A stretch of 64,000 nt of DNA from Novosphingobium hassiacum (GTDB lineage: Bacteria > Pseudomonadota > Alphaproteobacteria > Sphingomonadales > Sphingomonadaceae), in NCBI RefSeq assembly GCF_014196055.1, contig NZ_JACICY010000003.1, forward strand, positions 1 to 64,000. The letters are read 5' to 3'. This document shows, one piece after another, positions 45,584 through 55,910 of the stretch. The position numbers and the translations under genes are program-made. Positions within the stretch are counted from its first letter, which is position 1. Each line of letters opens with the position of its first letter. The notes beneath the pieces are model-generated. The model was not told where the DNA came from and searched no databases. It worked only from the letters and a program-made list of their open reading frames with translations.

Positions 45584-46795
45584 TCAGCGCAGCGAAACCA
45601 CGTTGTCCGAGACGCGCGGATCACGGCGGTCGCCACGGTACTGGCTCGACATCGGTTCATCCGACACTTCGAACACGTCCGTTGCGCCGAAGCCGTTGAA
45701 CGCGGTCTTCATCGCAGCGCCGTAGGCACCGAGCATGCCGACCTCGATGTAATCGCCCGCACGGATGTCCGCCGGCAGTTCGAACGGGCCTTCCATGTGG
45801 TCCATGTCGTCGCAGGTCGGGCCGTAGAAGCTGAACGGCTCCATCTCGGCCACGCCGATATCGACGTCATTGGCGACTTCATTGCGCAACACGCGCACAG
45901 GGAAGCGCCAGCCCACGTGTGCCGCATCGAACAGCGCGCCATAGGCCCCGTCGTTGATGTACAGCTCGGTCCCGCGGCGGCGTTCGACGCGCACGATCAT
46001 CGAGTTGTATTCGGCAGACAGCGCCCGGCCCGGCTCGCACCACAGTTCTGCCGAGTACGAAACCGGCAGCGATTCATAGGTACGGTCGATCACGCCGAAG
46101 TAGTCTTCGAGCGGGGGCGGTTCCATGCCGGGATAGATCGACGGGAAGCCACCGCCGACATCGATGATGTCGACCAGCACCGATGCGTCGACGATCGCCG
46201 CCCGCACGCGCTCGAGCGCCTGCACATAGGCGTGCGGGCTCATCGACTGGCTGCCGACGTGGAAGCACACGCCGAGCGAGTCAGCGGCCTGACGGGTCGC
46301 CTGGAGCAGTTCTGCGGCCTGGGTCAGGTCACATCCGAACTTCGAGGCAAGGCTCAGTTCGGAATATTCCGACGACACGCGCAGGCGGACGCACAGCGTC
46401 AGATCCTCGGCGTTGTCGCAGGCGTCCTTGATCTTCTCGAGTTCTTCGAGCGAATCGAGGCTGAACACGCGCACGCCGTGGCTGTGATAGGCCTCGCGGA
46501 TCGCGCCTGCCGATTTCACCGGATGCATGAAGCACAGCGTCGCGTCCGGCAGAGTCTCGCGCACCAGACGCACTTCGACCACCGAAGCGACGTCGTAATG
46601 CGTCACTCCGGCGTCCCACAGGATGCGCAGGAGATCGGGCGAAGGGTTTGCCTTCACTGCATAAAGCGACTTGCCCGGAAACTTCTCGACGAAGAAGCGG
46701 GCGGCGCGCGCGGCGGCGTGCGGTCGGTTCAAAATGGCGGGTTGGTCAGGCGCGGATGCGCCAACTACAGCCAATGCATCAGGATAGATGTGCAA
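45584..46795 (-). CDS. Type III-fold PLP ornithine/lysine decarboxylase
   Basis: This fold-type III (alanine racemase-like) basic amino-acid decarboxylase probably makes putrescine from ornithine. The PLP lysine is in SLYAVKANPSPDLL, the glycine loop in DVGGGFPS, CEPGRALSAE binds phosphate, and the catalytic Cys is in FYGPTCDDMDHM. A TTG start at 46795 gives LHIYPDALAVV, which matches the usual N terminus of sphingomonad homologues and has GGGGG nine bases upstream. The ATG at 46855 would add 20 odd residues without a ribosome site. The gene opens the polyamine region. Arginine or lysine preference cannot be excluded. Confidence 0.9.
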   Translation of the reverse strand: MHIYPDALAVVGASAPDQPAILNRPHAAARAARFFVEKFPGKSLYAVKANPSPDLLRILWDAGVTHYDVASVVEVRLVRETLPDATLCFMHPVKSAGAIREAYHSHGVRVFSLDSLEELEKIKDACDNAEDLTLCVRLRVSSEYSELSLASKFGCDLTQAAELLQATRQAADSLGVCFHVGSQSMSPHAYVQALERVRAAIVDASVLVDIIDVGGGFPSIYPGMEPPPLEDYFGVIDRTYESLPVSYSAELWCEPGRALSAEYNSMIVRVERRRGTELYINDGAYGALFDAAHVGWRFPVRVLRNEVANDVDIGVAEMEPFSFYGPTCDDMDHMEGPFELPADIRAGDYIEVGMLGAYGAAMKTAFNGFGATDVFEVSDEPMSSQYRGDRRDPRVSDNVVSLR

Positions 46796-46965
46796 CTCAA
46801 GGGACCCCCAAACGGAACGTTGAACAAGGCTGCCTTGCGGTTTGGAAGTCCCCATGGGGCAGCGAGAGGCGTAAATAGCCCCCCCTCGCTGAACATCAAG
46901 TGAAAAACTCAGCCAGTGATGCGACTGTCTGAAAAATGAAACAATTCCAGACAGATCGTATTTTA

Positions 46966-48189
46966 TCAGCGACTTAGCGTAGCAGCCAACGCTGACCATG
47001 CCGGAAGCGAAAGCGGATCGTTCGCCCCGTTTGCCGCAATCGGATGAGATGCGAATCGCGCAATCGTCATTTCGGCACGCGGATTGACCCACAGCGTCTG
47101 CCCGTGAATGCCCCGCGCGCTGAAACAACCGTCGTCATCCATCGCGTGCCACCACTGGCTGCCATAGCTCCACCCCGGCAATTGGGGATAGCGTACAGGG
47201 TCGAAATGCGCAGGATCGCCACCCGCACGGATGCGCTCGACCACGCCCGCCGGGATCACCCCCAGCCCGCCCAACCGCATCGCTTCGCCGAACCGCGCCA
47301 GATCCTCCAGCCGCATGTTGAGTCCCCCGCCTGCAAATGGCGCTCCTGCGCCGTCCACGATCAGGTCGGCATCCCCCAGCATTCCAAGCGGCTGCCACAG
47401 GCGCTGCGTCAACACATCGGCAAAGTCACGCCCCTCGATCCGGCTGATCATCCACGCCAGCACATCGGTATTCGGCGTGCGATAGGTGAACCCGGCGCCA
47501 TGCTGGCCCGCCTTGGCGATGGACGGCAGGTAGCCCCACAGATCGGTTGCGCCTGCATATCCCACAGGGCGCGGCGTAAGCCCCAGCGCAGCGCTATAGG
47601 CGCCGATGCCCGAATTGGGATCGGCATAGTCCTCTGAGAACGCCAGCCCCGTCGTCATGTCGAGCACCTGCCGCACGGTCGCATCGCCGAACCCGCAGTC
47701 TGCCAGTTCCGGGAGAAGGCTCGCAACCAGCACCGCCGGATCGAGCCGACCCTCCTCGACCAACATCTCGGCAATCGTCCCGACGAAGCTCTTGGTAACG
47801 GAGAACGCAATGTGCCGCGTGTCGGGTCCGGTCACGCCGAAACAGCGCTCAAACACCACCTCGCCCCGGTGAAGCACCATGATCCCATCCGTGAACGCCT
47901 GCGTCAGCGATTGCTCGAACGAAACCGGCGTATCAGCCCCGAGTGGCGTGAATGACACCCCGGCCAGACCATCGCGGATCGCCCGCGCGAACGGCTCGCC
48001 ACCGCCCGCCGCCACCCGCCGCGATGGCGAAAACTGGCGCATGTTCGAATAGGCCCAGCGGATCATCGGAAAGCGCATGTGATCGGCACGCGAGGCCAGC
48101 AGCAGCTTGTCAGCAGGCGGCGGAAAGCCCTGCATCCAGCCCATCCGCACGGGATCGCTGCTCAACCCATCGAGCGTTTCGTCAACCAT
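46966..48189 (-). CDS. Class C beta-lactamase-like serine hydrolase
   Basis: The 407-aa protein is a penicillin-binding-protein/beta-lactamase-fold hydrolase. It has the SxxK nucleophile in FSVTKSFVG, a tyrosine-containing YRTPNTDVLAW (YxN-like region) and a late GIHGQTLWVNP replacing the KTG box. Members include esterases and D-aminopeptidases; no true cephalosporinase assignment is justified. No clear signal peptide is seen, so it may be cytoplasmic. The start at 48189 has GGGAG six bases before it. It lies 40 bp after nspC on the same strand. Confidence 0.85.
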   Translation of the reverse strand: MVDETLDGLSSDPVRMGWMQGFPPPADKLLLASRADHMRFPMIRWAYSNMRQFSPSRRVAAGGGEPFARAIRDGLAGVSFTPLGADTPVSFEQSLTQAFTDGIMVLHRGEVVFERCFGVTGPDTRHIAFSVTKSFVGTIAEMLVEEGRLDPAVLVASLLPELADCGFGDATVRQVLDMTTGLAFSEDYADPNSGIGAYSAALGLTPRPVGYAGATDLWGYLPSIAKAGQHGAGFTYRTPNTDVLAWMISRIEGRDFADVLTQRLWQPLGMLGDADLIVDGAGAPFAGGGLNMRLEDLARFGEAMRLGGLGVIPAGVVERIRAGGDPAHFDPVRYPQLPGWSYGSQWWHAMDDDGCFSARGIHGQTLWVNPRAEMTIARFASHPIAANGANDPLSLPAWSALAATLSR

Positions 48190-48229
48190 GCCCATCTCCC
48201 GCACACTTATCGTTGCCGGGCAGCATGCC

Positions 48230-49426
48230 TTACGAAAGGCGGTCGCGGAAGTCCTCGTAGGAAAAGCCGCGCACCTTCTCCAGCGCGTCGGTCTCGCTGT
48301 CCCACAGCCAGATCGACGGCAGCGGTACGCCGTTGAACGTGGTCGTCTTGACCATCGAATAATGCGCCTGATCCAGGAACGCGAACCGCACCCCCGGTTC
48401 AGTCGCCACCGGCATCCGGTAATCGCCGATCACGTCTCCGGCCAAGCACGAAGGCCCGCCCAGACGTACCGGCGCATCACCCTGCCCGTCCTCGTATTCG
48501 TCAATCGGCAACTCGCCCAGCATCGCCGGACGATAGGGCGCCTCGATCACATCGGGCATATGGCACGTTGCCGAAATGTCGGTGATCGCCAGCGGCATCC
48601 CGTTCCAGTGCGTATCCAGCACCGTGCCGATCAGTATCCCGGCGTCGAGCGCCACGGCCTCACCCGGCTCCAGATAGATCTCGCACCCGGTGCGCGCCTT
48701 CACAGCCTTGAGGAACTCGACCAGATCATCGCGCTGGTAGTCGGCGCGAGTGATGTGATGCCCACCGCCGAAGTTCAGCCACTTGAGCTGCCCGAGATAA
48801 GGCTCGATCCGGGGCAGCAGAGCTTCCCAGGTCCGCTCAAGGGGCTCGAAATCCTGTTCGCACAGCGTGTGGAAATGCAGCCCCGAAACGCCCTCGAGAT
48901 GCTCCGGCAGCAACTGGTCCACCGGAAAGCCCAGACGCGAATGCGGCGCGCAAGGGTCGTAGCGGGGCACCTCGCCCTCCGCGTGGAGCGGGTTCACCCG
49001 CAGCCCTATGTCGAACACATCCCCCCGCGACCGCGCCGCCGCGATCTCGCCCTTGAAGCGCTCATGCTGCCCCGGCGTATTGAAGATCACATGGTCCGAT
49101 AGCCGCAGGACCTCGGGCATATCACCCGCCTTGTAGGCTGCACAGTACGTGGCGATCTCACCGCGATAGTGCTCGGCCGCGAGCAGTGCTTCCCACAGCC
49201 CAGACGTACACACGCCGTCGAGATATTCCCCGACAATGGGCGCAACACGCCACATCGAGAACGCCTTAAGCGCCGCCAGAACCTTAATCCCGGCCCGGTC
49301 GCGCACGTCGGCCAGCACCGCCAGATTGGCCCGCAACTTCGCGGCATCGACCACGAACGACGGGCTATCGACCCGCATCAGGTCAAAGTGGGCAAACGCG
49401 CCCGGATCACCGGCCTTTGTTTCCAT
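48230..49426 (-). CDS. nspC: Carboxynorspermidine/carboxyspermidine decarboxylase
   Basis: CANSDC removes the carboxyl from carboxyspermidine (or carboxynorspermidine) to give spermidine (or norspermidine). The 398-aa fold-type III protein has the PLP lysine in VLAALKAFSMW, HTLCEQDFEPLERT and the LNFGGGHHITR segment that marks this family, and LEPGEAVALDAG. The start at 49426 follows an in-frame GTG (49429). It is preceded by the GxxExxY element and, beyond that, the matching dehydrogenase gene, so the two-step route is intact. Confidence 0.94.
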   Translation of the reverse strand: METKAGDPGAFAHFDLMRVDSPSFVVDAAKLRANLAVLADVRDRAGIKVLAALKAFSMWRVAPIVGEYLDGVCTSGLWEALLAAEHYRGEIATYCAAYKAGDMPEVLRLSDHVIFNTPGQHERFKGEIAAARSRGDVFDIGLRVNPLHAEGEVPRYDPCAPHSRLGFPVDQLLPEHLEGVSGLHFHTLCEQDFEPLERTWEALLPRIEPYLGQLKWLNFGGGHHITRADYQRDDLVEFLKAVKARTGCEIYLEPGEAVALDAGILIGTVLDTHWNGMPLAITDISATCHMPDVIEAPYRPAMLGELPIDEYEDGQGDAPVRLGGPSCLAGDVIGDYRMPVATEPGVRFAFLDQAHYSMVKTTTFNGVPLPSIWLWDSETDALEKVRGFSYEDFRDRLS

Positions 49427-49439
49427 CACGTTCGCCTAT

Positions 49440-49874
49440 TCAAAGTGTTTCGCGCAGAGGCGCAGAGGAGGCAGAGATCGCGGAGATCTGATCCGGCCTG
49501 TAGTTGTTGACCATTCGGCGGATACCTTCTTTCATCGTCGCCCCTGAAAAGTTGAGAAGCAGCCCGACGGGCTGATTCATCAAACGCAGATAGGTAAGCA
49601 ACTGCTTCGCGTGAGCCTTGCTCAACTGCTCGATCGCCTTGACCTCTACGATCAGCTGCCGCTCGACCATGAGGTCGATGCGAAACGCTGCGTCATAGAA
49701 GTGCCCGTCAAGACTTACTCCAACCGCAACCTGCCGTTCGACGTGTAGTCCGCGTTGCTCAAGCCGTCCTGCAAGCACCGCCTCGTAAACCGACTCGAAC
49801 AGACCAGGCCCAACGTCGCGATGAATTCCAATCGCCACATCGATAACCGCAGCGCTGACCTCATCAATCTCCAT
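49440..49874 (-). CDS. GxxExxY protein (PDDEXK-like nuclease fold)
   Basis: The 144-aa product has the naming motif GLFESVY at 24-30 and a PDDEXK-like site FRIDLMVERQLIVEVKAIEQ (Asp67, Glu77, Lys79), followed by the helix HAKQLLTYLRLMNQPVGLL. The fold predicts a nuclease, but the family has no firmly established role. ATG 49874 follows GAGAGG by seven bases; an in-frame TTG at 49880 is weaker. The C-terminal SAISASSAPLRETL is read through the left inverted repeat, and the stop lies seven bases outside it. The protein end therefore depends on the insertion site. Confidence 0.85.
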   Translation of the reverse strand: MEIDEVSAAVIDVAIGIHRDVGPGLFESVYEAVLAGRLEQRGLHVERQVAVGVSLDGHFYDAAFRIDLMVERQLIVEVKAIEQLSKAHAKQLLTYLRLMNQPVGLLLNFSGATMKEGIRRMVNNYRPDQISAISASSAPLRETL

Positions 49875-49923
49875 CGGCAAGCCTCTCAGCGCTCTCTGCT
49901 TCCTCTGCGCCCCTGCGCGAAAC
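49447..49923. mobile_element. 477-bp GxxExxY element bounded by ~39-bp inverted repeats
   Basis: Inverted ends GTTTCGCGCAGAGGCGCAGA... (49447-49485) and ...TCTGCGCCCCTGCGCGAAAC (49885-49923) enclose one GxxExxY gene. The same ends bound the empty element at 45309-45481. It lies between the carboxyspermidine dehydrogenase and decarboxylase genes, splitting what is normally a contiguous pair. The gene's ribosome site is just inside the right arm, and its last codons cross the left arm. No transposase or obvious target duplication is seen; mobility is inferred from the two copies. Confidence 0.75.
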
Positions 49924-49938
49924 CGCCTGCCTGCCCTT

Positions 49939-51144
<1,206 letters not shown>

Positions 51145-51223
51145 TGCTTCTCCAAACACATTTTCGCGTCGCCGCGTTCCAGACGCGCGGGACAATCATG
51201 GATTGGGCCTTTAGGGTATCGCC

Positions 51224-52210
51224 ATGACAAATCCAATTCTTAACCCACGCGCGCCGACTGCCGAGGGCGTGGCCCGTGCCGCCGCGAAGATCGCCGAGTT
51301 GCTTCCGACCACGCCATTGCTCCCACTCGAATTGCCCGGCGGCGCAATCGTGTGGTGCAAAGCCGAAAGCCTGCAGCCCGTCGGAGCGTTCAAGATTCGC
51401 GGCGCATGGCACCGATTGACCGATCTGTCCGATGCAGAGCGCCAACGCGGCGTCGTCGCGGTATCGAGCGGAAACCACGCGCAAGGCGTCGCATGGGCGG
51501 CGCAACGGCTCGGGATCGCTGCGACCATCGTGATGCCTGTCGATGCTCCCGAAGTGAAACTCGCCGCAACCCGCGCGCTGGGGGCGCAGGTAGTCCTTTA
51601 CGACCGCCCTGGCGGCGAAAGCCGCGACGAAGTCGCCGCGACGATTATCGCCGGCAACGGCGCTACGCTCGTCCACGCCTATGGCGACCCGTGGGTGATC
51701 GAAGGCCAGGGAAGCACCGGCCTCGAACTCGCCGCGCAGATGATCGAGCGCGCAGGCAGCCCGCCGACACGCGTCCTGTGTCCCTGCGGCGGCGGGGGCC
51801 TGACCTCAGGCCTCGCACTCGCCCTGCCCGAGGCCGAGATCATCCCCGTCGAACCCGAAGGCTGGGACGACGTCCGCCGCAGCCTCGCCGCGGGTGAAAT
51901 CCTCGGCGTCGAGCCTGGTCCGCCCGCTACCGCCTGCGACGCCCTGCAAACGCTGGCCACTTATCCGGTCAACTTCGCGGTCATGTCATCGCAGGGGCTG
52001 CAGGGCCTCGCGGTTACCGAAGCCGAGGTCCGCGCGGCCCAGCGCTACGCCTTTGGCAAGCTGCGCCTTGTCGTCGAACCCGGCGGCGCAACAGCATTGG
52101 CGGCGGTCCTTTCCGGACAGGTCGCCACCGATGGGCGCACAGCCGTGATTCTCTCGGGCGGGAACGTCGATCCCGTTGCCTTCGCCCAAGTGCTTATGAC
52201 GTCAGATTAA
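51224..52210 (+). CDS. Threonine/serine dehydratase-like PLP enzyme
   Basis: The 328-aa fold-type II enzyme has the PLP lysine in QPVGAFKIRGAW (Lys57), SSGNHAQGVAWAAQRLGI, the glycine loop CGGGGLTSGLA and a C-terminal SGGNVD. It lacks the C-terminal ACT-like regulatory domain of biosynthetic IlvA, so it is of the short catabolic or racemase-like type. Threonine, serine or hydroxyaspartate are possible substrates. It begins 79 bp from the divergent polyamine gene. The next 70 bp lead to the MAPEG genes. Confidence 0.9.
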   Translation: MTNPILNPRAPTAEGVARAAAKIAELLPTTPLLPLELPGGAIVWCKAESLQPVGAFKIRGAWHRLTDLSDAERQRGVVAVSSGNHAQGVAWAAQRLGIAATIVMPVDAPEVKLAATRALGAQVVLYDRPGGESRDEVAATIIAGNGATLVHAYGDPWVIEGQGSTGLELAAQMIERAGSPPTRVLCPCGGGGLTSGLALALPEAEIIPVEPEGWDDVRRSLAAGEILGVEPGPPATACDALQTLATYPVNFAVMSSQGLQGLAVTEAEVRAAQRYAFGKLRLVVEPGGATALAAVLSGQVATDGRTAVILSGGNVDPVAFAQVLMTSD

Positions 52211-52279
52211 GTTGCATTTGACAATGTGACGCCCAATCCGCACTCTCCCGCGTAATAATACGAAGGGGGAGACAGCAAG

Positions 52280-52711
52280 ATGCAGGCGCAAATCCTGACC
52301 CCGGCAGCTGTTCTCGTGCTGTGGTCGCTGGTCATGCTGTTCTGGATGGGCTTCACCCGCCTCCCCGCGCTGAAGAGCATGGGCGGAATCGGCAAAGCCA
52401 AGCCCGGCGGTCGCGGACAGGATCTCGAAGGCGTCCTTGCGCCAGAGATCAACTGGAAATCGCACAACTATTCTCACCTCATGGAACAGCCGACGCTGTT
52501 CTACGCGACGGTCGCAATCCTTGCGATCATGGGTCCGGGCTCGCTCGATGTCGCCCTCGCATGGGCCTACGTCGTGATCCGCATCATCCATTCGGTCTGG
52601 CAGGCCACGGTCAACCGCCTGCCGGTACGCTTCTCGCTGTTCGTTCTGTCCTCGGCTTGCCTGATCGTGCTGGCGATCCGAGCACTGGGAGCGACGCTCG
52701 GACACGGCTGA
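52280..52711 (+). CDS. MAPEG-family membrane protein, first of tandem pair
   Basis: The 143-aa protein has four helices. It opens with a helix LVMLFWMGFTRLPAL, then carries the MAPEG-like loop NWKSHNYSHLMEQPTLFYA and YVVIRIIHSVWQATVNRLPV. MAPEG proteins are membrane-bound glutathione-dependent enzymes in eukaryotes; bacterial members are mostly uncharacterised. The start at 52280 has AGGGGGAGA upstream. The paralogue that follows after 21 bp shares the same layout, pointing to a tandem duplication. Confidence 0.88.
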   Translation: MQAQILTPAAVLVLWSLVMLFWMGFTRLPALKSMGGIGKAKPGGRGQDLEGVLAPEINWKSHNYSHLMEQPTLFYATVAILAIMGPGSLDVALAWAYVVIRIIHSVWQATVNRLPVRFSLFVLSSACLIVLAIRALGATLGHG

Positions 52712-52732
52712 TCGGGTTAACAACGGGGGAGA

Positions 52733-53167
52733 ATGACAATGAAGATCGCAGCAATCTTGCAACCGGCCGTCGCCTTGATGGTCTGGACGATGGTCATGTG
52801 GCTGTGGATGTACGTGACGCGCATTCCGGCAATGAACGCAGCAAAGATCAATCCTGACGATCTGGCGAACGACCCGACCAAAACGCTCGATGATCTCCTG
52901 CCCGCCAGCGTCCAGTGGAAAGCGCACAACTACAACCACCTGCACGAAGCGCCGACGCTGTTCTACGCCGTCACGCTGCTGCTTGCGGTCGCAGGCTACG
53001 GCAACGGCACCAGCGCCACGGTCGCATGGGCCTATGTCGGCCTGCGGGTGGCTCACTCGCTGGTGCAAGTCACCGTGAACAAGATCGCGGTCAGGTTCGT
53101 CCTGTTCGCGCTATCGTCGGTCGCGCTCGCCGCGCTGATCTACCACGCCGCACGCGTGGTGTTCTAA
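52733..53167 (+). CDS. MAPEG-family membrane protein, second of tandem pair
   Basis: The 144-aa paralogue has the same four-helix layout, with the loop QWKAHNYNHLHEAPTLFYAV and YVGLRVAHSLVQVTVNKIAV. GGGGGAG precedes ATG 52733; a second ATG lies two codons later. Overall similarity to the preceding gene in the loop and in the VNxxxVRF segment indicates duplication within this lineage. Function as for the family, unproven in bacteria. Confidence 0.87.
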   Translation: MTMKIAAILQPAVALMVWTMVMWLWMYVTRIPAMNAAKINPDDLANDPTKTLDDLLPASVQWKAHNYNHLHEAPTLFYAVTLLLAVAGYGNGTSATVAWAYVGLRVAHSLVQVTVNKIAVRFVLFALSSVALAALIYHAARVVF

Positions 53168-53192
53168 GCGACCGACTATTCAAGACTACCGG

Positions 53193-53260
53193 CGCCCCCG
53201 CGAAGGCGGGGGCCTCAGGCCTTTGCATGCGACCTCCCGAGGTCCCCGCCTTCGCGGGGA
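53193..53260. repeat. Two inverted copies of the GC-rich palindromic repeat
   Basis: GCCCCCGCGAAGGCGGGGGC then CTCAGGC (53193-53220) faces its reverse form GAGGTCCCCGCC followed by TTCGCGGGGA (53238-53260). They belong to the family at 2925-3054. They fill the gap between two convergent genes and could fold into one large hairpin, possibly stopping transcription from both sides. Confidence 0.8.
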
Positions 53261-53298
53261 AGCGGAAGAATGGTGCAGGGCCAGTTGCTTGCGCAACC

Positions 53299-54504
53299 TC
53301 AATCGCGCACGAACAAGCTCGCCAGCTCGACATGCGTCGACCAGCGGAATTGCCCAACCGGTCGCAGCTCCGCCAGCCTGTAGCCTCCCGCGATCAACCG
53401 CACCGCATCGCGCGCCCAGCTCGCCGGGTTGCAGCTGATGTAGACGACCCGCCCAACCTTGCTTGCCGCGATCTGGTCCACCTGCTCCTGCGCGCCGGCA
53501 CGCGGCGGATCGAGCAGCACTGCGGCGAAGCGATCCAGTTCCTCCACCCGCAGCGGATTGCGGAACAGGTCGCGGTGCAGGCAATGCACCGGCCGACCCT
53601 GCATCCGCGCTGCCGACTGGCAAGCCAGATGCGTATCCCGCGCCGCTTCCACGGCCAGAACCTTCGTGCCCGGTCCGGCCAGCGCAAACGCGAACGTCCC
53701 AAGCCCCGAAAACAGATCGGCTACGGTGGCGGAACCAGCCAGCCACTCCTGCGCAGCTGCGACCAGGACAGCCTCGCCATCGCGCGTCGCCTGCATAAAC
53801 GCACCCGGCGGCAACGACACCGGCGTCGCACCGAACGTCACGGTAACCGGCTCAGGCTCCCACGTCGCTTCCGGGCCAAAGCCGCTATCGATGGCCAGAC
53901 GGGCGAGTCCGTTCTGACCAGCAAAATCGAGCATCGCCTCGGTTCGGGCCAGACCCTCGACCTTCAGCCCCTTGAGCCCGACCGACACCCCCTGATCCGC
54001 CAGCGCCAGATCGACATCGACCGCCAGCTTGCGCCCGCCCCAACCTTCGAGCAGCTTGCGCAACGGAGCGACCAGCGCGAACATCTCAGGGGCGAGCACA
54101 TGGCATTCGCGCATGTCGATGATCTTGTGCGAACCTTGCTCATGAAATCCGATCACGACCCGATTGCCAATGCTTTGCGCATGCAGCGTCGCACGGCGGC
54201 GGCTTCGCGGCGGTGACAGGTGCGGAGCCGCCACGTTGCTCGGCTCAATCCCCTGCCCGCGTGCGCCACCCACCACGCGGTCCGAAACGTATTCGGCCAG
54301 CGCATTTTCGGACAAGTGCTGCAACTGGCAGCCGCCGCACTCCGGGAAGTGGCGGCAAGGCGGATCGACATGATGCGCGCCGTTGATCAGCGTCCCGTCG
54401 TCCTGCAGGATATCGCCCGGCGCTGCCAGCGCGGCATAACGCCCATCCGCAGTCGCGCCTTCGCCTTTTGCGGCGATGCGCACAATCAATCCGGGGTCGC
54501 TCAT
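53299..54504 (-). CDS. RNA (uracil-5)-methyltransferase, RumA/RlmD-like
   Basis: The 401-aa protein has an iron-sulfur cluster motif CRHFPECGGCQLQH with a fourth Cys in MRECHVL, then a SAM-binding domain VADLFSGLGTFAFALAG. The catalytic region has LLDPPRAG and YISCNPASWARD with the nucleophilic Cys. This is the pattern of the TrmA/RlmC/RlmD family that methylates uracil-C5 in rRNA or tRNA; the Fe-S motif favours the 23S rRNA enzymes. The N-terminal TRAM domain seems short. It overlaps nnr by ATGA. Confidence 0.92.
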   Translation of the reverse strand: MSDPGLIVRIAAKGEGATADGRYAALAAPGDILQDDGTLINGAHHVDPPCRHFPECGGCQLQHLSENALAEYVSDRVVGGARGQGIEPSNVAAPHLSPPRSRRRATLHAQSIGNRVVIGFHEQGSHKIIDMRECHVLAPEMFALVAPLRKLLEGWGGRKLAVDVDLALADQGVSVGLKGLKVEGLARTEAMLDFAGQNGLARLAIDSGFGPEATWEPEPVTVTFGATPVSLPPGAFMQATRDGEAVLVAAAQEWLAGSATVADLFSGLGTFAFALAGPGTKVLAVEAARDTHLACQSAARMQGRPVHCLHRDLFRNPLRVEELDRFAAVLLDPPRAGAQEQVDQIAASKVGRVVYISCNPASWARDAVRLIAGGYRLAELRPVGQFRWSTHVELASLFVRD

Positions 54505-55910
54505 GCAAGGCACTCTTCAAGGGCAGGTCGGATGGCAGCGGCAAGCTCGCCAGCGGTAAAAGCAGCGCCACACAGTCGCGCCGCTTCGCCGTGGAGCCAT
54601 AGTCCTTCTTCGGCTGCGCGCAATGCATCGCCGTGAACCGCAAGTCTGCTTGCGATGGTCCCGGCCAGGACATCGCCCGTCCCCGCGACCGACAGCCATG
54701 ATGAGGCTGGCGACGATACGACCAACGCCCCATCAGGCGCGGCGATCAGGCTGTCTGCTCCCTTGAACACAACGACCGCGCCGCTGGCCTGCGCCAACGC
54801 CAATGCGCGCTCCCGCCGCAACCCTTTGGAAGCCAGCCCGAAGGACGATTCCAGCGCCGCCATCTCGCCCTCATGCGGGGTTACGACGCAAGCCGCTTCT
54901 CCCAGCATTCCAGGCTTCAGCAAGACCAGTGCATCGGCATCGATCACCGTCGGCCTGCCAGCGCAGAGAATCTCGCGCAGCGCCTGCTCGGCTTGCTCGT
55001 CCCGGCCCAACCCCGGTCCCACCAGGAGGGCAGCAATCCGCGCGTCCCCCAGCAGCGCACCACGGTCGGTCACCACAAGATCGGCAGGCAAGCCTGGCAA
55101 AAAACGACGCTCGACCGCAAGCTTCACATAGCCCGCGCCGCCATGCTGCCCGGCCCGCGCCGCCAGCAGCCCTGCTCCCGGCATTGCGCCGCCGACAACG
55201 CCAAGGAGCCCTCGCCGATACTTGTGAGCATCGAACGCTGGCGCCTCGATCAGCGGCTTCTTGAGCACGCGCGCAGCGCAGGCCTGCGCATCCACCCCAA
55301 TATCGACCAGCCTGAGTGCGCCCATGTTATTGCGCGCCGGCATCCCAAAATGGCCATGCTTCCATGCGCCCAGCGCAATCGTCATCGTCCAGTCGGGCAG
55401 ACCTTCATTGAGGACGGCACCGGTATCGCTATCCACTCCGCTCGGAACGTCGATGGCCACACGCAGGGGATGGCGCGCGGCAAGCCCTGCAAGCAACGCA
55501 TGCAGGTCATCCGGCAGGGCGCGCGTCAGACCGCTGCCGAACAGGCAGTCCACCAGCACATCGCCCTGACAGGTATCGGACACCGCACGCACGGCACCAT
55601 GATAAAGCGATCTTGCCGTGCGTGCCGCATCGGTGGCGGCCTCACGCGCTTCAATCACGCTAACCTGATTTCCGGCTCCCCACAGGTATTCCGCGATGAC
55701 CCAGCCATCGCCGCCGTTGTTGCCGGGACCGCACAGGATCGTGACCGACCTACCGGCGGCGATCCTCCGCACCCATTCGCCCGCCCCACGTCCGGCACGC
55801 TGCATCAGTTCATCGACGCTGGTTCCGTTCGAGATCAGCGCATTCTCGGCATCGCGCATCTGCGCGACGGTCAGGACCTGTCGCAGCACATGGTCACGAT
55901 TGCGGGGCAT
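54501..55910 (-). CDS. nnr: Bifunctional NAD(P)H-hydrate epimerase/dehydratase
   Basis: This 469-aa fusion repairs damaged NADHX and NADPHX. The epimerase (YjeF_N) domain spans about 1-205, with ILCGPGNNGGDGWVIAEYL and a conserved Asp. The ADP-dependent dehydratase (YjeF_C, carbohydrate kinase-like) domain spans about 215-465, with VTPHEGEMAALE and the late VAGTGDVLAGTI. Both domains look complete. It overlaps the preceding lipoprotein gene by 17 bp and the methyltransferase by 4 bp, within a four-gene operon starting at ilvD. Confidence 0.95.
   Translation of the reverse strand: MPRNRDHVLRQVLTVAQMRDAENALISNGTSVDELMQRAGRGAGEWVRRIAAGRSVTILCGPGNNGGDGWVIAEYLWGAGNQVSVIEAREAATDAARTARSLYHGAVRAVSDTCQGDVLVDCLFGSGLTRALPDDLHALLAGLAARHPLRVAIDVPSGVDSDTGAVLNEGLPDWTMTIALGAWKHGHFGMPARNNMGALRLVDIGVDAQACAARVLKKPLIEAPAFDAHKYRRGLLGVVGGAMPGAGLLAARAGQHGGAGYVKLAVERRFLPGLPADLVVTDRGALLGDARIAALLVGPGLGRDEQAEQALREILCAGRPTVIDADALVLLKPGMLGEAACVVTPHEGEMAALESSFGLASKGLRRERALALAQASGAVVVFKGADSLIAAPDGALVVSSPASSWLSVAGTGDVLAGTIASRLAVHGDALRAAEEGLWLHGEAARLCGAAFTAGELAAAIRPALEECLA

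Noticed and set aside
45353..46903. A 516-codon plus-strand frame across the decarboxylase
   Set aside because: It is antisense to the PLP decarboxylase and starts inside the repeat element.
52218..52259. TTGACA followed by TAATAAT before the MAPEG genes as a promoter
   Set aside because: The spacing is about 29 bp, too long for a sigma-70 promoter.
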